From NCEH01 sp043195195 (GTDB lineage: Bacteria; Pseudomonadota; Alphaproteobacteria; Rhizobiales; Xanthobacteraceae), in NCBI RefSeq assembly GCF_043195195.1, contig NZ_JBAFWT010000024.1, positions 1 through 64,000 on the forward strand: 64,000 bases of DNA, in the 5' to 3' direction. Made by a program: the position numbers and the translations under genes. The notes under the pieces are model-generated. The model was not told the DNA's origin. It searched no databases and saw nothing but the letters and a program-made list of their open reading frames with translations. Each line of letters opens with the position of its first letter. The stretch's first letter is position 1. This document shows positions 1 through 9,229 of the stretch, piece after piece.

Positions 1-222
1 CATTGCGGGCGGGTGAGGGGGCTCGGGCGCTGCGCTTTGAGGAGACGGGGCGTTGCGTGGCGGGTGCCCCCCTCACCCCGGCCCTCTCCCCGGCGGGGAG
101 AGGGGGAGTTCCGGGCGTGTCGAGGGCATGAAGGGGCCTCTTGGGTTTCGTTTCTTACCCTCTCCGGTCCCACCTCTCCCCGCCGGGGAGAGGTCGCCCG
201 CATTGCGGGCGGGTGAGGGGGG
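1..222. repeat. GC-rich palindromic repeat unit (copy 1)
   Basis: A composite intergenic repeat. Its core is CCCTCACCCCGGCCCTC followed by the hairpin CTCCCCGGCGGGGAG (about 70-108). An inverted partner ends in GGGCGGGTGAGGGG (about 170-220), and the two halves can pair into a long hairpin. The left end (1-70) closely resembles 2405-2480, so this unit and the block at 2270-2700 bracket the transketolase operon. It lies just after the transketolase C-subunit stop codon and could act as a transcription end. It is the kind of dispersed palindrome common in Hyphomicrobiales intergenic DNA; no protein is evident. Confidence 0.7.
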
Positions 223-228
223 CTCGCC

Positions 229-1251
229 TCAGGCGGTGCCGCCGCCGATGGCGTTCAGCACCACGTTCTCAATGCCGGCGGCGTCGAGCTTGTAATGGGC
301 GTAGAGGTGGGTCGGCGGGGCGATCAGGCTGTATTCGTCGTGGATGCCATGACGGATCAGCTTCACCCCCGCGCCCACCTCGGTGAGCACTTCGGCCACA
401 GCGCTGCCGAGGCCGCCGAGCACATTGTGCTCTTCCGCCGTCATCAGCAGCTTGGAGCGCGCGGCCGCCTTCAAGATCGCCGCCTTGTCGATGGGCTTGA
501 TAGTGGGCATGTCGATGACCCCCACCGAGCGGCCCGCCGCGTTCAGCTTGCGCGCCGCCTCCAGCGCCGAATGCACCGGCATGCCGCAGGCGATGATGGT
601 GATTTCATCGCCCGCGACATGCTCGATCGCCTTGCCGAATTCGAACGCCACGCCGGGCGCGTACACGTCCGGCTCGCGGCCGCGGCCGATGCGGAAATAG
701 ATCGGCTCGGGATAGTGCGCCGAGGCTTTGATGGCGGCGGCGAGCTGGGGGCCGTCGGCGGGCGAGACCACGGTGAGGTCCGCGATCGCGCGCATGGTGG
801 AAATGTCCTCGGTCGCGTGGTGCGAGGTGCCGTAGAAGCCGAGCGAGATGCCCGTGTGGTGGCCGATGAGCCGCACCGGCTGGCCGCAATAGGCGACGTC
901 CATGCGGATCTGCTCGCAGCACAATAGCCCGAGGAAGGAGGCGAAGGTCGCCACATAGGGCTTGAGCCCGGTGGTGGCGAGGCCGGCGGCCGCCGTCACC
1001 ATGTTCTGCTCGGAAATGCCGAACTGGATGTAGCGCTCCGGGAAGCGTTGAGCGAATTTGGACAGGCCATTGGAATATTGCAGGTCGGCGGAGCCGGCCA
1101 CCACGGGCTCGCCTTTCTCAACAAGGCCGATCAGGGCGTCGGAGAGATGGGAGAGGCCCGGCGTCTTGGCGTTCAGCTCGCGATACTGCCACGAGTTGGG
1201 CGAGAGCGGGCGGCTTGCGGGGGAACGGTTCGGGGACAGGGTTTCAGTCAT
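229..1251 (-). CDS. Transketolase-like enzyme, C-terminal subunit
   Basis: This 340-residue protein is the pyrimidine-binding plus C-terminal half of a thiamine-diphosphate transketolase, encoded as a separate subunit. The segment FGISEQNM (residues 78-84) carries Glu81, at the position of the catalytic glutamate that protonates the ThDP aminopyrimidine. YGTSHHATEDI (140-150) carries the paired histidines of the substrate channel. The gene begins three bases after the N-terminal subunit stops, so the two are surely co-translated as one enzyme. Transketolases move two-carbon ketol units between sugars. Split forms often serve special catabolic routes (for example apulose-4-phosphate transketolase), and the substrate here is unknown. 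A single-chain housekeeping tkt is expected elsewhere in the genome. Confidence 0.9.
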   Translation of the reverse strand: MTETLSPNRSPASRPLSPNSWQYRELNAKTPGLSHLSDALIGLVEKGEPVVAGSADLQYSNGLSKFAQRFPERYIQFGISEQNMVTAAAGLATTGLKPYVATFASFLGLLCCEQIRMDVAYCGQPVRLIGHHTGISLGFYGTSHHATEDISTMRAIADLTVVSPADGPQLAAAIKASAHYPEPIYFRIGRGREPDVYAPGVAFEFGKAIEHVAGDEITIIACGMPVHSALEAARKLNAAGRSVGVIDMPTIKPIDKAAILKAAARSKLLMTAEEHNVLGGLGSAVAEVLTEVGAGVKLIRHGIHDEYSLIAPPTHLYAHYKLDAAGIENVVLNAIGGGTA

Positions 1252-1254
1252 GGC

Positions 1255-2148
1255 TCAGATGTCCCTGTTCATGATTTCTTCGATGGCGATCTTCGCATCG
1301 GACGGGTCGAGATAGCCGAGGTGCCAGCCGGGCTCGGTCTCCATGTAGGAAACGCCCTTGCCCTTGAGGGTGCGGGCGATGATGCAGCACGGCCTGGTGC
1401 GGGTTTCGTCCGCCTTCACTTGGCGCAGCAGGGTGGTGAGTTCTTCGAGATTGTGCCCGTCGACGATGTGCACCTCCCAGCCGAAGGCGCGCCATTTCTC
1501 GTCCAGCGGCTCGATGCCCATCACCTCGTCCACGGCGCCGTCGAGCTGGAAGCCGTTGCGGTCGATGATGGCGACCAGCTTGGAGGCCTTGTGATGGGCG
1601 GCGGAAAGGGCCGCCTCCCACACCTGGCCTTCCTGCATCTCGCCGTCGCCCAGCATGACGAACACGTTGAAGTCGAGCTTCTGCATGCGTCCGCCGAGCG
1701 CCATGCCGAGGCCGGCGGAAAGGGCATGGCCGATGGAGCCGGAGGAGAAATCGATGCCCGGCACCTTGCGCATGTCGGGATGGTCGCCGAGCGGGTTGCC
1801 GAGGCGGGTGTAATTGTCCAGCACCTCTTTCGCGATGTAGTCGAACTCGGCGAGGATCGGGAACAGGCCGACGGCGGCGTGGCCCTTGCCCATCAGGAAG
1901 CGGTCGCGATCCGGGCGGGTCGGATTGCCCTTCTCGATGTCCATGATGTCGTAATAAAGCGCCGCGAAAATCTCGGCGGCGGAGAATACCGAGCTGTAAT
2001 GGCCGACCTTGGCCACTTCGATCAGCCGGATGGTCTCCAGGCGCACGAAGCGCGCTTTTTCCCGCAGCATCGCGATGGTTTCCGGGGTCGGCCGGAAGTT
2101 CGAGGCGTGCTGTGCGGGCGGTGAGGATGGGCTTGCGGCCGCGCTCAT
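1255..2148 (-). CDS. Transketolase-like enzyme, N-terminal (ThDP-binding) subunit
   Basis: A 297-residue thiamine-diphosphate-binding subunit. The ThDP/Mg motif runs from GDGEMQEGQVWE (168-179) to IIDRNGFQ (194-201), and KGHAAVGLFP (88-97) is typical of split transketolase N-subunits. The usual active-site text GHxGG appears here as GHYSS (49-53), which may mark a distinct substrate. The start was placed at 2148, where family similarity begins. A reading frame open as far as 2484 runs through the palindromic repeat and is not protein-like. A palindrome at 2241-2252, 92 bases before the start, is a likely operator for the GntR regulator at 3999. With the C-subunit gene just downstream it forms a two-gene operon. 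Confidence 0.9.
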   Translation of the reverse strand: MSAAASPSSPPAQHASNFRPTPETIAMLREKARFVRLETIRLIEVAKVGHYSSVFSAAEIFAALYYDIMDIEKGNPTRPDRDRFLMGKGHAAVGLFPILAEFDYIAKEVLDNYTRLGNPLGDHPDMRKVPGIDFSSGSIGHALSAGLGMALGGRMQKLDFNVFVMLGDGEMQEGQVWEAALSAAHHKASKLVAIIDRNGFQLDGAVDEVMGIEPLDEKWRAFGWEVHIVDGHNLEELTTLLRQVKADETRTRPCCIIARTLKGKGVSYMETEPGWHLGYLDPSDAKIAIEEIMNRDI

Positions 2149-2240
2149 ATGGGCTCCCAATGTTCCGGCCGCCTTCGCGCTGCGAGGGTGCGGGCGGCTT
2201 CGTGCAGCGAAACCGCGCTGCGTCCCCGCAGTCATAAAAT

Positions 2241-2252
2241 ATGATATATCAT
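2241..2252. promoter_or_regulatory. Palindromic operator 1 (candidate GntR site)
   Basis: Perfect 12-bp palindrome ATGATATATCAT, 92 bases upstream of the transketolase N-subunit start. Read on the minus strand it lies between a possible -35 (TTGCAG) and a possible -10 (TATGAC) 17 bases apart, where a bound repressor would block RNA polymerase. It is one of four related sites, all in this catabolic region. The identity of the binding protein is inferred. Confidence 0.75.
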
Positions 2253-2269
2253 TCTGCAAGAAGATCCCG

Positions 2270-2700
2270 TGTGACCCCCTCACCCCGGCCCTCTCCCCGG
2301 CGGGGAGAGGGGGATTCTGGGCGGAGAGGAGAGGGGGCAGGATGCGATCTCTCGGGTCTCGTTTCCGCTCTTGCCGGTCCCACCTCTCCCCGCCGGGGAG
2401 AGGTCGCCCGCTTGCGGGCGGGTGAGGGGGCTCTGGCGCTGCGCTTTTGAGGCGACGGGACGTTGCAGGCGGGTGCCCCCTCACCCCAGCCCTCTCCCCG
2501 TGGGGGAGAGGGGGAGGTCTGGGCGGAAAGGAGAGGGGGACATGAAGCCACCTGTCGAGTTTCGTTTCCCGCTCTGGCCGGTCGCACCTCTCCCCGTGGG
2601 GGAGAGGGGGAGGTCTGGGCGGAAAGGAGAGGGGGAGTCCTGTTCTGTCTCACCTCTCCCCGACGGGGAGAGGGGGAGTTCCCGTGCTCCGGCGAGAGAG
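2270..2700. repeat. Palindromic repeat cluster (copies 2 and 3)
   Basis: About 430 bases of repeated palindromes fill the space between the transketolase operon and the divergent dehydrogenase gene. Unit 2 runs from about 2276 to 2432 and unit 3 from about 2470 to 2690. Each starts with CCCTCACCCC, has one or more hairpins of the form CTCCCCG/CGGGGAG, and contains the spacer text GGGCGGAAAGGAGAGGGG or a variant. The block separates two operators that sit at nearly equal distances (92 and 93 bases) from their genes. No coding content is credible; long open frames here come from the GC-rich repeats. Confidence 0.75.
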
Positions 2701-2746
2701 GGTCGTGCGCCAATTTCGCACACGACGAATTGCGGCGGTGTCATGC

Positions 2747-2758
2747 ACGATATATCAT
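2747..2758. promoter_or_regulatory. Palindromic operator 2 (candidate GntR site)
   Basis: ACGATATATCAT, one mismatch from the perfect palindrome at 2241, 93 bases upstream of the dehydrogenase start at 2852. It lies in an AT-rich patch (CATATT follows directly and could be a -10) within otherwise GC-rich DNA. Probably bound by the GntR protein encoded at 3999. Confidence 0.65.
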
Positions 2759-2851
2759 ATTCGCACTGCGTCACGGCGACGGCCCCAGGGCGGTGCCGTT
2801 TCGTCGCATTTGCAACGGGCGCGGCCAACGCGCCGGCTGGGGAAAAGCACA

Positions 2852-3958
2852 ATGAAGGTTTTCGGAGCCCCGCGTCGCTATATCCAGGGCGCAGGCGCGC
2901 TCGTCCATCTTGGCACTGAGATCGCCCGCATCGCCAAAGATGCGGTGCTGGTGATCGATCCGTTCATCGATGCCGCCTATGGCGTGGCCATCGCCGATGC
3001 CTGCGCGGCGGCGGGCGTGGACCTGCGGCGCATTCCCTTCGGCGGGGAAAGCTCTCCGGCCGAAGTGGACCGCCTGCTCGAAGCCTGCGGCGATAAGCTG
3101 CCGAGCCTGGTGGCGGCGGCCGGCGGCGGCAAGTGCATCGATGCCGGCAAGGCGCTCGCCGGGCGGCTCGGCGCGAAGGTCGCGACCATTCCCACCATCG
3201 CCTCCACCGACGCGCCCACCAGCCATAATTACGTGCTCTATGACGACCATCACCGGCTGCTCGCGGTCGAGAAACTGCCGGCCAATCCCGACCTCGTGCT
3301 GGTGGATACGCAGGTGATCGCCCAGGCGCCGCGCCATCTGTTCCTCGCCGGCATCGGCGATGCGGTGGTGAAGCTGTTCGAGGTGGAACGCTGCGTGCGC
3401 GCCAAGGGCAAGAACATCTATGGCGGCGCGCCGGTGGAAAGCGCGCTGATCCTCGCGCGCGGCTGCTACGACATCCTGCGCGCCCATGCCGAGGATGCGC
3501 TCGCCGCCGTGGACCGTAAAACCGCCGACGATGCGCTCGATCTGGTGGTGGAGGCCACCGTGCTGATGAGCGGGCTCGCGTTCGAAAGCGGCGGCCTCTC
3601 CATCTCCCATTCCATGACGCGCGGCCTCTCCGCCGTGCCGAAATATGCCAATGCCCTGCACGGCTTCCAGGTGGCCTATGGCGGGCTGGTCCAGTTGCTG
3701 CTGGAAGGCCGCGACGCTGCCTTCATGGACGACATCATCGCCTTCTACGGCCGCATCGGCCTGCCGGTGAGCCTTGTCGCGCTCGCGGGCGCCGGGCCGA
3801 CGCGCGAGGAGGCGGAGACCATCGCCCGCCTCACCCTGACCGCGCCCCACGCGCGGCATTTCCCCCGGGTGCTGGAGGAGGCCGAGATCGTCGCCGCCAT
3901 CGCGGCATTGGAAGCGCGCGCGGGCTCCGGGTCGCAGGCGCTGCGGGCAGCAATATGA
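2852..3958 (+). CDS. Glycerol dehydrogenase-like metal-dependent alcohol dehydrogenase
   Basis: A 368-residue member of the GldA branch of the iron/zinc alcohol dehydrogenases, which oxidise glycerol or related vicinal diols with NAD. The NAD region shows GGGKCIDAGK (91-100), and PTIASTDAP (114-122) is the GldA signature. The three expected metal ligands are Asp170 (AGIGDAV), His253 (ISHSMTRG) and His270 (ALHGFQVAYG). The start at 2852 matches the GldA N-terminus (MKVFGAPRRYIQGAGA); the frame is open from 2684, but that part has no family similarity. A candidate operator lies 93 bases upstream, and the GntR gene follows after 40 bases, probably in the same transcript. The real substrate may be another polyol or hydroxyketone. 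Confidence 0.88.
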   Translation: MKVFGAPRRYIQGAGALVHLGTEIARIAKDAVLVIDPFIDAAYGVAIADACAAAGVDLRRIPFGGESSPAEVDRLLEACGDKLPSLVAAAGGGKCIDAGKALAGRLGAKVATIPTIASTDAPTSHNYVLYDDHHRLLAVEKLPANPDLVLVDTQVIAQAPRHLFLAGIGDAVVKLFEVERCVRAKGKNIYGGAPVESALILARGCYDILRAHAEDALAAVDRKTADDALDLVVEATVLMSGLAFESGGLSISHSMTRGLSAVPKYANALHGFQVAYGGLVQLLLEGRDAAFMDDIIAFYGRIGLPVSLVALAGAGPTREEAETIARLTLTAPHARHFPRVLEEAEIVAAIAALEARAGSGSQALRAAI

Positions 3959-3966
3959 TATATGTT
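3955..3966. promoter_or_regulatory. Palindromic operator 3 (candidate GntR autoregulatory site)
   Basis: ATGATATATGTT, matching the first nine bases of the perfect 12-mer ATGATATATCAT. It overlaps the TGA stop of the dehydrogenase gene (3956-3958) and lies 32 bases before the GntR start. The position suggests autoregulation of the repressor gene, or control of an internal promoter. The right half is degenerate, so this is the weakest of the four sites. Confidence 0.55.
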
Positions 3967-3998
3967 CTGAGGGTTTAAGCAGGGAATCGCGGGATCAG

Positions 3999-4706
3999 AT
4001 GGCCGAGCTGCAGCAAGTCGAGAAAGAGAATCTGTCGGCGCGGGTCTATGGCCGCATCCGGCGGGCGCTGATCGACGGGCAGTTCGAGCCCGGCGAGCGG
4101 CTGCGCATCTCGGCGCTGGCGGCTGAACTCGGCACCAGCATCACCCCGGTGCGCGAGGCGATCTTCCGCCTCGTGAGCGAGCAGGCGCTGGAGATGAAGG
4201 CCGCCACCGCCATTCATGTCCCGCTGCTGGACGCGGAGCGCCTGCAGGAGATCCAGCTCATCCGTGTGCAGCTCGAAGGGGTGGCGGCGGAGCGGGCGGC
4301 GGGACTCATCACCGACAAGCAATTGCGCAAGTTGGAGGCGATCCAAGCCGAATTCATCGCGGCGGCGGCCAGCAATCCCAAGAAGGCCAGCATCAAGAAT
4401 CGCGACTTCCATTTCGCGCTGCTCGACATCGCCCGCTTGCCCCGGGTCGAATCCATCGTCGAGAACATGTGGACGCTGATGGGACCGCTTTTGAGCGTGT
4501 TCCATTCCACCATGCCGCCGCGCCAGATCGCCGGCAAGGACCACAAGCATTACGACGTGCTCACGGCGCTGCGGGCGCGCGATCCCCGCGCCGCGCGCGA
4601 GGCAATCCAGGCGGACATCGAATGGGGCCGGGTGCTGGTGGCCTGGGTCGAGGCGCAATCGCTTGCGCCCGCAGACAAGGATGCCGGCGCGCAGCGGCTG
4701 GGGTAG
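3999..4706 (+). CDS. GntR-family transcriptional regulator (FCD domain)
   Basis: A 235-residue FadR-subfamily GntR regulator. The N-terminal winged helix-turn-helix covers about residues 12-80 (ARVYGRIRRALIDGQFEPGE, then LAAELGTSITPVREAIFRL). The helical FCD effector domain follows, with histidines in RDFHFAL and KDHKHYDVLTAL at the places of the usual metal or ligand-binding histidines. Such proteins usually repress a catabolic operon until a small acid or sugar derivative binds. Its gene lies inside the cluster, and four copies of one palindrome lie before the cluster's transcription units, including its own gene, so it is the probable local repressor. The effector is unknown. Confidence 0.9.
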   Translation: MAELQQVEKENLSARVYGRIRRALIDGQFEPGERLRISALAAELGTSITPVREAIFRLVSEQALEMKAATAIHVPLLDAERLQEIQLIRVQLEGVAAERAAGLITDKQLRKLEAIQAEFIAAAASNPKKASIKNRDFHFALLDIARLPRVESIVENMWTLMGPLLSVFHSTMPPRQIAGKDHKHYDVLTALRARDPRAAREAIQADIEWGRVLVAWVEAQSLAPADKDAGAQRLG

Positions 4707-4744
4707 GGCGGGCGTTTTCGCTGCCCGATTTCCCCCTCACCTTC

Positions 4745-4795
4745 GGTGCGCGTTTCCCCTCACCCCAGCCCTCTCCCCGTCGGGGAGAGGGAGCG
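4745..4795. repeat. GC-rich palindromic repeat (single hairpin copy)
   Basis: CCCCTCACCCCAGCCCTC followed by the hairpin CTCCCCGTCGGGGAG, the same family as the repeats at 1-222 and 2270-2700. It lies just downstream of the GntR gene and may end its transcript. Confidence 0.65.
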
Positions 4796-4844
4796 CCGAT
4801 GGTTTCGGGCATAAGTGTTTTTGAAAACAACCGCTTCCGTCCGC

Positions 4845-5035
4845 ACCACCCGTGTCCCGGCCCAGCGACGGCAACGCCGGAGCGCCGAGCCGGGACCCAG
4901 CGCAAGGTTCCTGCGAAGCAGCCAAACCGCGCCGCGCGCTCCTCTGAGGAAGCGCCTGCGGCGGTGTCGTTGCGCTGGGTCCCGGCTCGCGTTCCGCGCC
5001 AGAGGCGCTGCACTTTGCCGGGACGCGAGGTGGCA
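4845..5035. repeat. Long inverted repeat, family B (copy 1)
   Basis: About 190 bases that can fold into one long hairpin. The 19 bases at 4887-4905 (GAGCCGGGACCCAGCGCAA) are the exact reverse complement of 4970-4988, and the outer arms GTCCCGGCCCAGCG and GCCGGGACGCG extend it. A related copy lies at 9255-9450. It sits in the 379-base gap between the converging GntR and SDR genes, where no gene is seen. Confidence 0.7.
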
Positions 5036-5085
5036 TCCTCGCACCAAGCCTCTCGCTCCCGCGTGGGGGGAGGGGAAAGCCCCGC

Positions 5086-5784
5086 TCAGGCGATGCCGTA
5101 GCCGCCGTCCACCGGGATGATCGCGCCGGTGACATAGCCCGCCGCCGGCGAGAGCAGGAAATTCACCACTTCGGCTACGTCCGCCGGCGAACCCCAGCGC
5201 TGCATGGGAATGCGCGCCATGATGGGCGCCGCGCGCTCGGGATTTTGCAGGGCGCCGGCGGAGAGGCGGGTCTCGATCCAGCCCGGCGCCACCGCATTGA
5301 CGCGGATCTTCTCCGGCGCCAGCGCCACCGCCAGCGAGCGGGTGAGCTGCACCACGGCACCCTTGCTGGAGGCATAGGCCGGGTTCCTGCCGGAGCCGAA
5401 ATAGCTCCACATGGAGGCGATGTTCACCACGCTCCCACCCGCCGCCGCGAGCGCGCCACGGAACGCCATGGTGACGAGGTGCGAGCCGGTGAGGTTGACG
5501 TCGAGCACCCGGCGGAACCCCTCGGGCTCGAATTCCTTCATGTCGTGAAGGATCATGCCGGCGCAATTCACCACCGCCGACACCGCGGGATAGCGTGCGG
5601 CGAGAGCCGCGATAGCGGCGGCATCGGTCACGTCCAGCTCGGCGAAATCGAGGGCGAAATCCGCATCCTTGTCTCGGCCGACCGCAAGCGGCGTGTAGCC
5701 CGCCTGTGCAAGGCGTTCCGCGACCGCGCGGCCGATCCCCGTGCCGCCGCCTGTGACGATGGCGATCTTGTTGCTGCTGCTCAC
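5086..5784 (-). CDS. Short-chain dehydrogenase/reductase (SDR)
   Basis: A 232-residue classical SDR. The dinucleotide-binding motif TGGGTGIG is at 11-18, NCAG at 73-76, catalytic Ser124 lies in NIASMWSYFG, and Tyr137 and Lys141 in YASSK. VDGG at the C-terminus is also typical. These enzymes oxidise hydroxyls or reduce carbonyls with NAD(P). The start is GTG, with GGAG about nine bases upstream. It is the last gene of the minus-strand run after livF (36-base gap), so it is probably transcribed with the transporter and likely acts on the imported compound or an early intermediate. Confidence 0.88.
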   Translation of the reverse strand: MSSSNKIAIVTGGGTGIGRAVAERLAQAGYTPLAVGRDKDADFALDFAELDVTDAAAIAALAARYPAVSAVVNCAGMILHDMKEFEPEGFRRVLDVNLTGSHLVTMAFRGALAAAGGSVVNIASMWSYFGSGRNPAYASSKGAVVQLTRSLAVALAPEKIRVNAVAPGWIETRLSAGALQNPERAAPIMARIPMQRWGSPADVAEVVNFLLSPAAGYVTGAIIPVDGGYGIA

Positions 5785-5820
5785 GAAAATGTCTCCGTCC
5801 CTGAGGGTCTCGCGGGCGCT

Positions 5821-6517
5821 TTACAGGCCGAGATAGCTGGCGCGCAGATGGTCGTCCGCCAGCAATTCCGCCCCGGTGCCGCGCATGGCGATGACGCCAT
5901 TTTCCAACACATAGCCGTAATCGGCCATCTCCAGCACCTGAAACACATTCTGCTCGATGATCAGGATCGTGAGATCGCGTTCCTTGATCTTGGCGATGCT
6001 CTCGAACAGGCGGTCCACCATGATGGGTGCGAGGCCGAGCGAGGGCTCGTCGAGCGCCAGCACACGCGGCAGGGCCATCAGCGCGCGGCCCACCGCCACC
6101 ATCTGCTGCTGCCCGCCGGAGAGGGTGGAGGCGTTCAGCGCCTGGCGCTCGCGCAGGATCGGGAACAGCTCGAACACCTCTTCCAGCGTCTGGTCGCGGC
6201 GCGCGCGGGCGCGCTTGTTCTGGGCGCCCACCAGCAGATTCTCGCGGATCGACATGCCGAGGAACAATTGCTTGCCCTCCGGCGACTGCACGAAGCCGCG
6301 CGCCACCACTTCGTGCGGCGGCAGGCAGAAGATGCTCTCGCCATGCAGCCGCGCCGCGCCCCGGTGCGGCCGCAGCAGGCCGGAGAGGGTGCGCAGCAAG
6401 GTGGATTTCCCCGCCCCGTTGGCGCCGATCAGGGCGACGATGGTGCCGGGCTCCAGCACCAAATCGATGCCGCGCAGCACGTCCTGGTCGCCATAGCCGG
6501 ACCACAGGTCGCGAACC

Positions 6518-6537
<20 letters not shown>
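5821..6537 (-). CDS. livF: Branched-chain amino acid-type ABC transporter ATPase (LivF-like)
   Basis: A 238-residue ABC ATPase with Walker A GANGAGKS, signature LSGGQQQM and Walker B VLALDEPSLGLAP, the normal length for LivF. The start at 6537 was chosen because GGAG precedes it and the protein then opens with MSTPALEVRDL like its family; a frame is open to 6567. The gene overlaps the end of livG by 20 bases, as is usual in these operons. With LivG it drives ATP-dependent import through LivH and LivM. The cluster context argues for a substrate other than leucine, since this transporter type also carries ureas, amides, aromatic acids and short diols or acids. Confidence 0.9.
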
Positions 6538-7257
<720 letters not shown>

Positions 7258-7261
<4 letters not shown>

Positions 7262-8292
7262 TGTCCCTTGCCCTCCAGCGCGTCGGCCTTCACGGCGGCC
7301 TTGCGCGATGCGCTCTTCCTGGCGCGGCCGTCCAGCAGGCGTTGCAGCGGCACGATGATGCCCTTCGGGAAATAGATCACCGCCAGCATCAGCACGATGC
7401 CGTAGATCACCAGATGCAGGCCGAGGAAGCTGCCGCCGACGCTCGCCCGCACCATCTCGCCGATGGGATGCAGCAGCAGCGCGCCGAGCGTCGGCCCGAG
7501 GATGGTGCCCTGGCCGCCGACGATGGTCATGATCGCCATGTCGATGGAGATGTCGATGCCCATGTTCCGCTCGGGATTGATGTAGCGGAAGAGCTGCGCG
7601 TAATAGGCCCCGCCGAGGCCGGTGAGGAAGGCGCTGATGGCCAGCGCCGCCAGGCTGTAGCGGGTGGGATCGACGCCCAGCGCCTCCGCCCCGTCGCGAT
7701 CGCCGCGAATGGCCTTGAGATAGAAGCCGAGGCGCGAGCGCTCCATCAGGGCGGTGGCCGCCATCACCCCCACCAGCATGGCGAGGATGATGTAATAATA
7801 GGGCACCTTGCCGTCGAACTGGAAGGCGAGGAAGCTGGTGCCGCCCACCGGCGGCACGGTCAGCCCCTGCGCGCCCTTCAGCGGAATGCCGAGGAAATCG
7901 TCGGTGTTCTCCAGCCAGATCCGCAGGATTTCCGCGAACGCGATGGTGGTCAGCGTGAAATACGGCCCCTTCAGGCGGAAGGTGGCATAGCCCACCGGCA
8001 CCGAGAGCAGGGCCGCGAACGCGCCGCCCGCCAGCATGCCGAGCCAGGGCGTCACGCCGAGCTGGGTGAACAGCAGCACGGTGACATAGCCGGCCACGCC
8101 CGCGAAGGCGGAATGGCCGAGCGAGAGCTGGCCCACATAGCCGCACACGAAGTTCCAGGACGAGGCCATATAGGCGAAGAACAGGATCATCGCGATGGAG
8201 TGCAGGATGTAGCTGTCCTGCACGAACAGCGGGACCGCGAGGGCGATGGCCAATAGCGGCACGCCGAGAACGAGGGTGAGGGTGTGGCGCAT
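7258..8292 (-). CDS. livM: Branched-chain amino acid-type ABC transporter permease (LivM-like)
   Basis: A 344-residue inner-membrane permease with about ten hydrophobic segments. It has the LivM motif QLSLGHSAFAGVAGY (75-89) and the conserved coupling loop text SRLGFYLKAIRGDRDGAEALG, followed by the Asp-rich stretch of the family. It forms the translocation channel with LivH. The C-terminal tail after the last membrane segment is basic and extended. The stop overlaps the livG start and the gene starts eight bases after livH ends, so the permease and ATPase genes form one operon. Confidence 0.9.
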
Positions 8293-8300
8293 GGGAAACC

Positions 8301-9185
8301 TCAGGCCCGGCCCATGAGGCCGGCCGGCCGCAGCAGCAGGATCGCGATGAACAGGCCGAAGGAGAAGATCGCCGCCGAGGTGGCGGTGACGAACTGCGAG
8401 GCGACGGATTCGAACACCCCCAGCAGCAGCCCGCCGAGGATCGAGCCGGGGATCGAGCCGATGCCGCCCAGCACCACCACCAGGAACGACTTGATGCCGA
8501 ACGACAGGCCGATGTTCGGCGTGATGGAAAAGAACGGCACCAGCAGCGCGCCGAACAGGCCGAGCACCGCGCAGCCGAGGCCGAAGGTGACGTTGTAGAC
8601 CAGCGGCACGTTGATGCCGGACAGGGCGGCGGCATCGCGGTTTTGCGCCGTGGCGCGGATCGCCCGGCCCATTTCCGAATGCTTCAGCCAGAACGACAGC
8701 GCCGCCGCCACCACGATGGCTGCGAGAAACCCGATGAGGCGCGCGAGATTGATGGGCAGGCCGGCGACGAAGATGGATTCATAGGTGATGTCCACCGCCA
8801 CCGAGCGCACATCCGGCCCGAAGGCCATGAGCACCAGATTGTCCACCACGAGATAGACGCCGGCGGTGAGCAGCAGGGCGCTGGTTGGCTCCACCACCAG
8901 GGCGCGCTCACGCTTGAACAGCGGCGAGATCACCACGCCCTGCACGAAATAGCCCACCAGGAACAGGAACGGCACGGTGGCGAGGATGCTCACATAAGGA
9001 TGCAGGCCGAGCGTCGCCCACAGCAGATAGGAGCAATACATGGCCAGCATGAGGAACGAGCCATGGGCGAAATTGATCACCCGCATCACGCCGAAGATCA
9101 GGCTCAGTCCCAGCGCCACGCCGCCGTAGATGCCGCCGATCAAAAGCCCGTTGATGACCGCGAACGAGAGGGTCAGCAGATCCAT
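8301..9185 (-). CDS. livH: Branched-chain amino acid-type ABC transporter permease (LivH-like)
   Basis: A 294-residue permease with the LivH opening GLLIGGIYGGVALGLSLIFG, followed by RVINFAHGSFLML, and about eight membrane segments. The coupling motif GRAIRATAQNRDAAALSGIN is present. The start at 9185 is preceded by GGAG about eight bases away; a frame is open to 9338, but its first 51 codons run through a palindromic repeat. A 346-base gap with that repeat separates it from the binding-protein gene, so the permease genes could be expressed less than the binding protein. Confidence 0.9.
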   Translation of the reverse strand: MDLLTLSFAVINGLLIGGIYGGVALGLSLIFGVMRVINFAHGSFLMLAMYCSYLLWATLGLHPYVSILATVPFLFLVGYFVQGVVISPLFKRERALVVEPTSALLLTAGVYLVVDNLVLMAFGPDVRSVAVDITYESIFVAGLPINLARLIGFLAAIVVAAALSFWLKHSEMGRAIRATAQNRDAAALSGINVPLVYNVTFGLGCAVLGLFGALLVPFFSITPNIGLSFGIKSFLVVVLGGIGSIPGSILGGLLLGVFESVASQFVTATSAAIFSFGLFIAILLLRPAGLMGRA

Positions 9186-9229
9186 ATATTGTACTCCCGT
9201 AAGGTCATGCTGGGGGCGGAGCGGGGTGA

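Noticed and set aside
2270..2700. CRISPR-like repeat array
   Set aside because: The repeats are palindromic, irregular in spacing and accompanied by similar, not unique, spacers. No cas gene is near.
2376..2920. Open frames through the repeat block (for example 2371-2919 plus strand)
   Set aside because: They have Pro/Gly/Arg-rich repetitive translations caused by the CCCTCACCCC repeats and no homology-like features.
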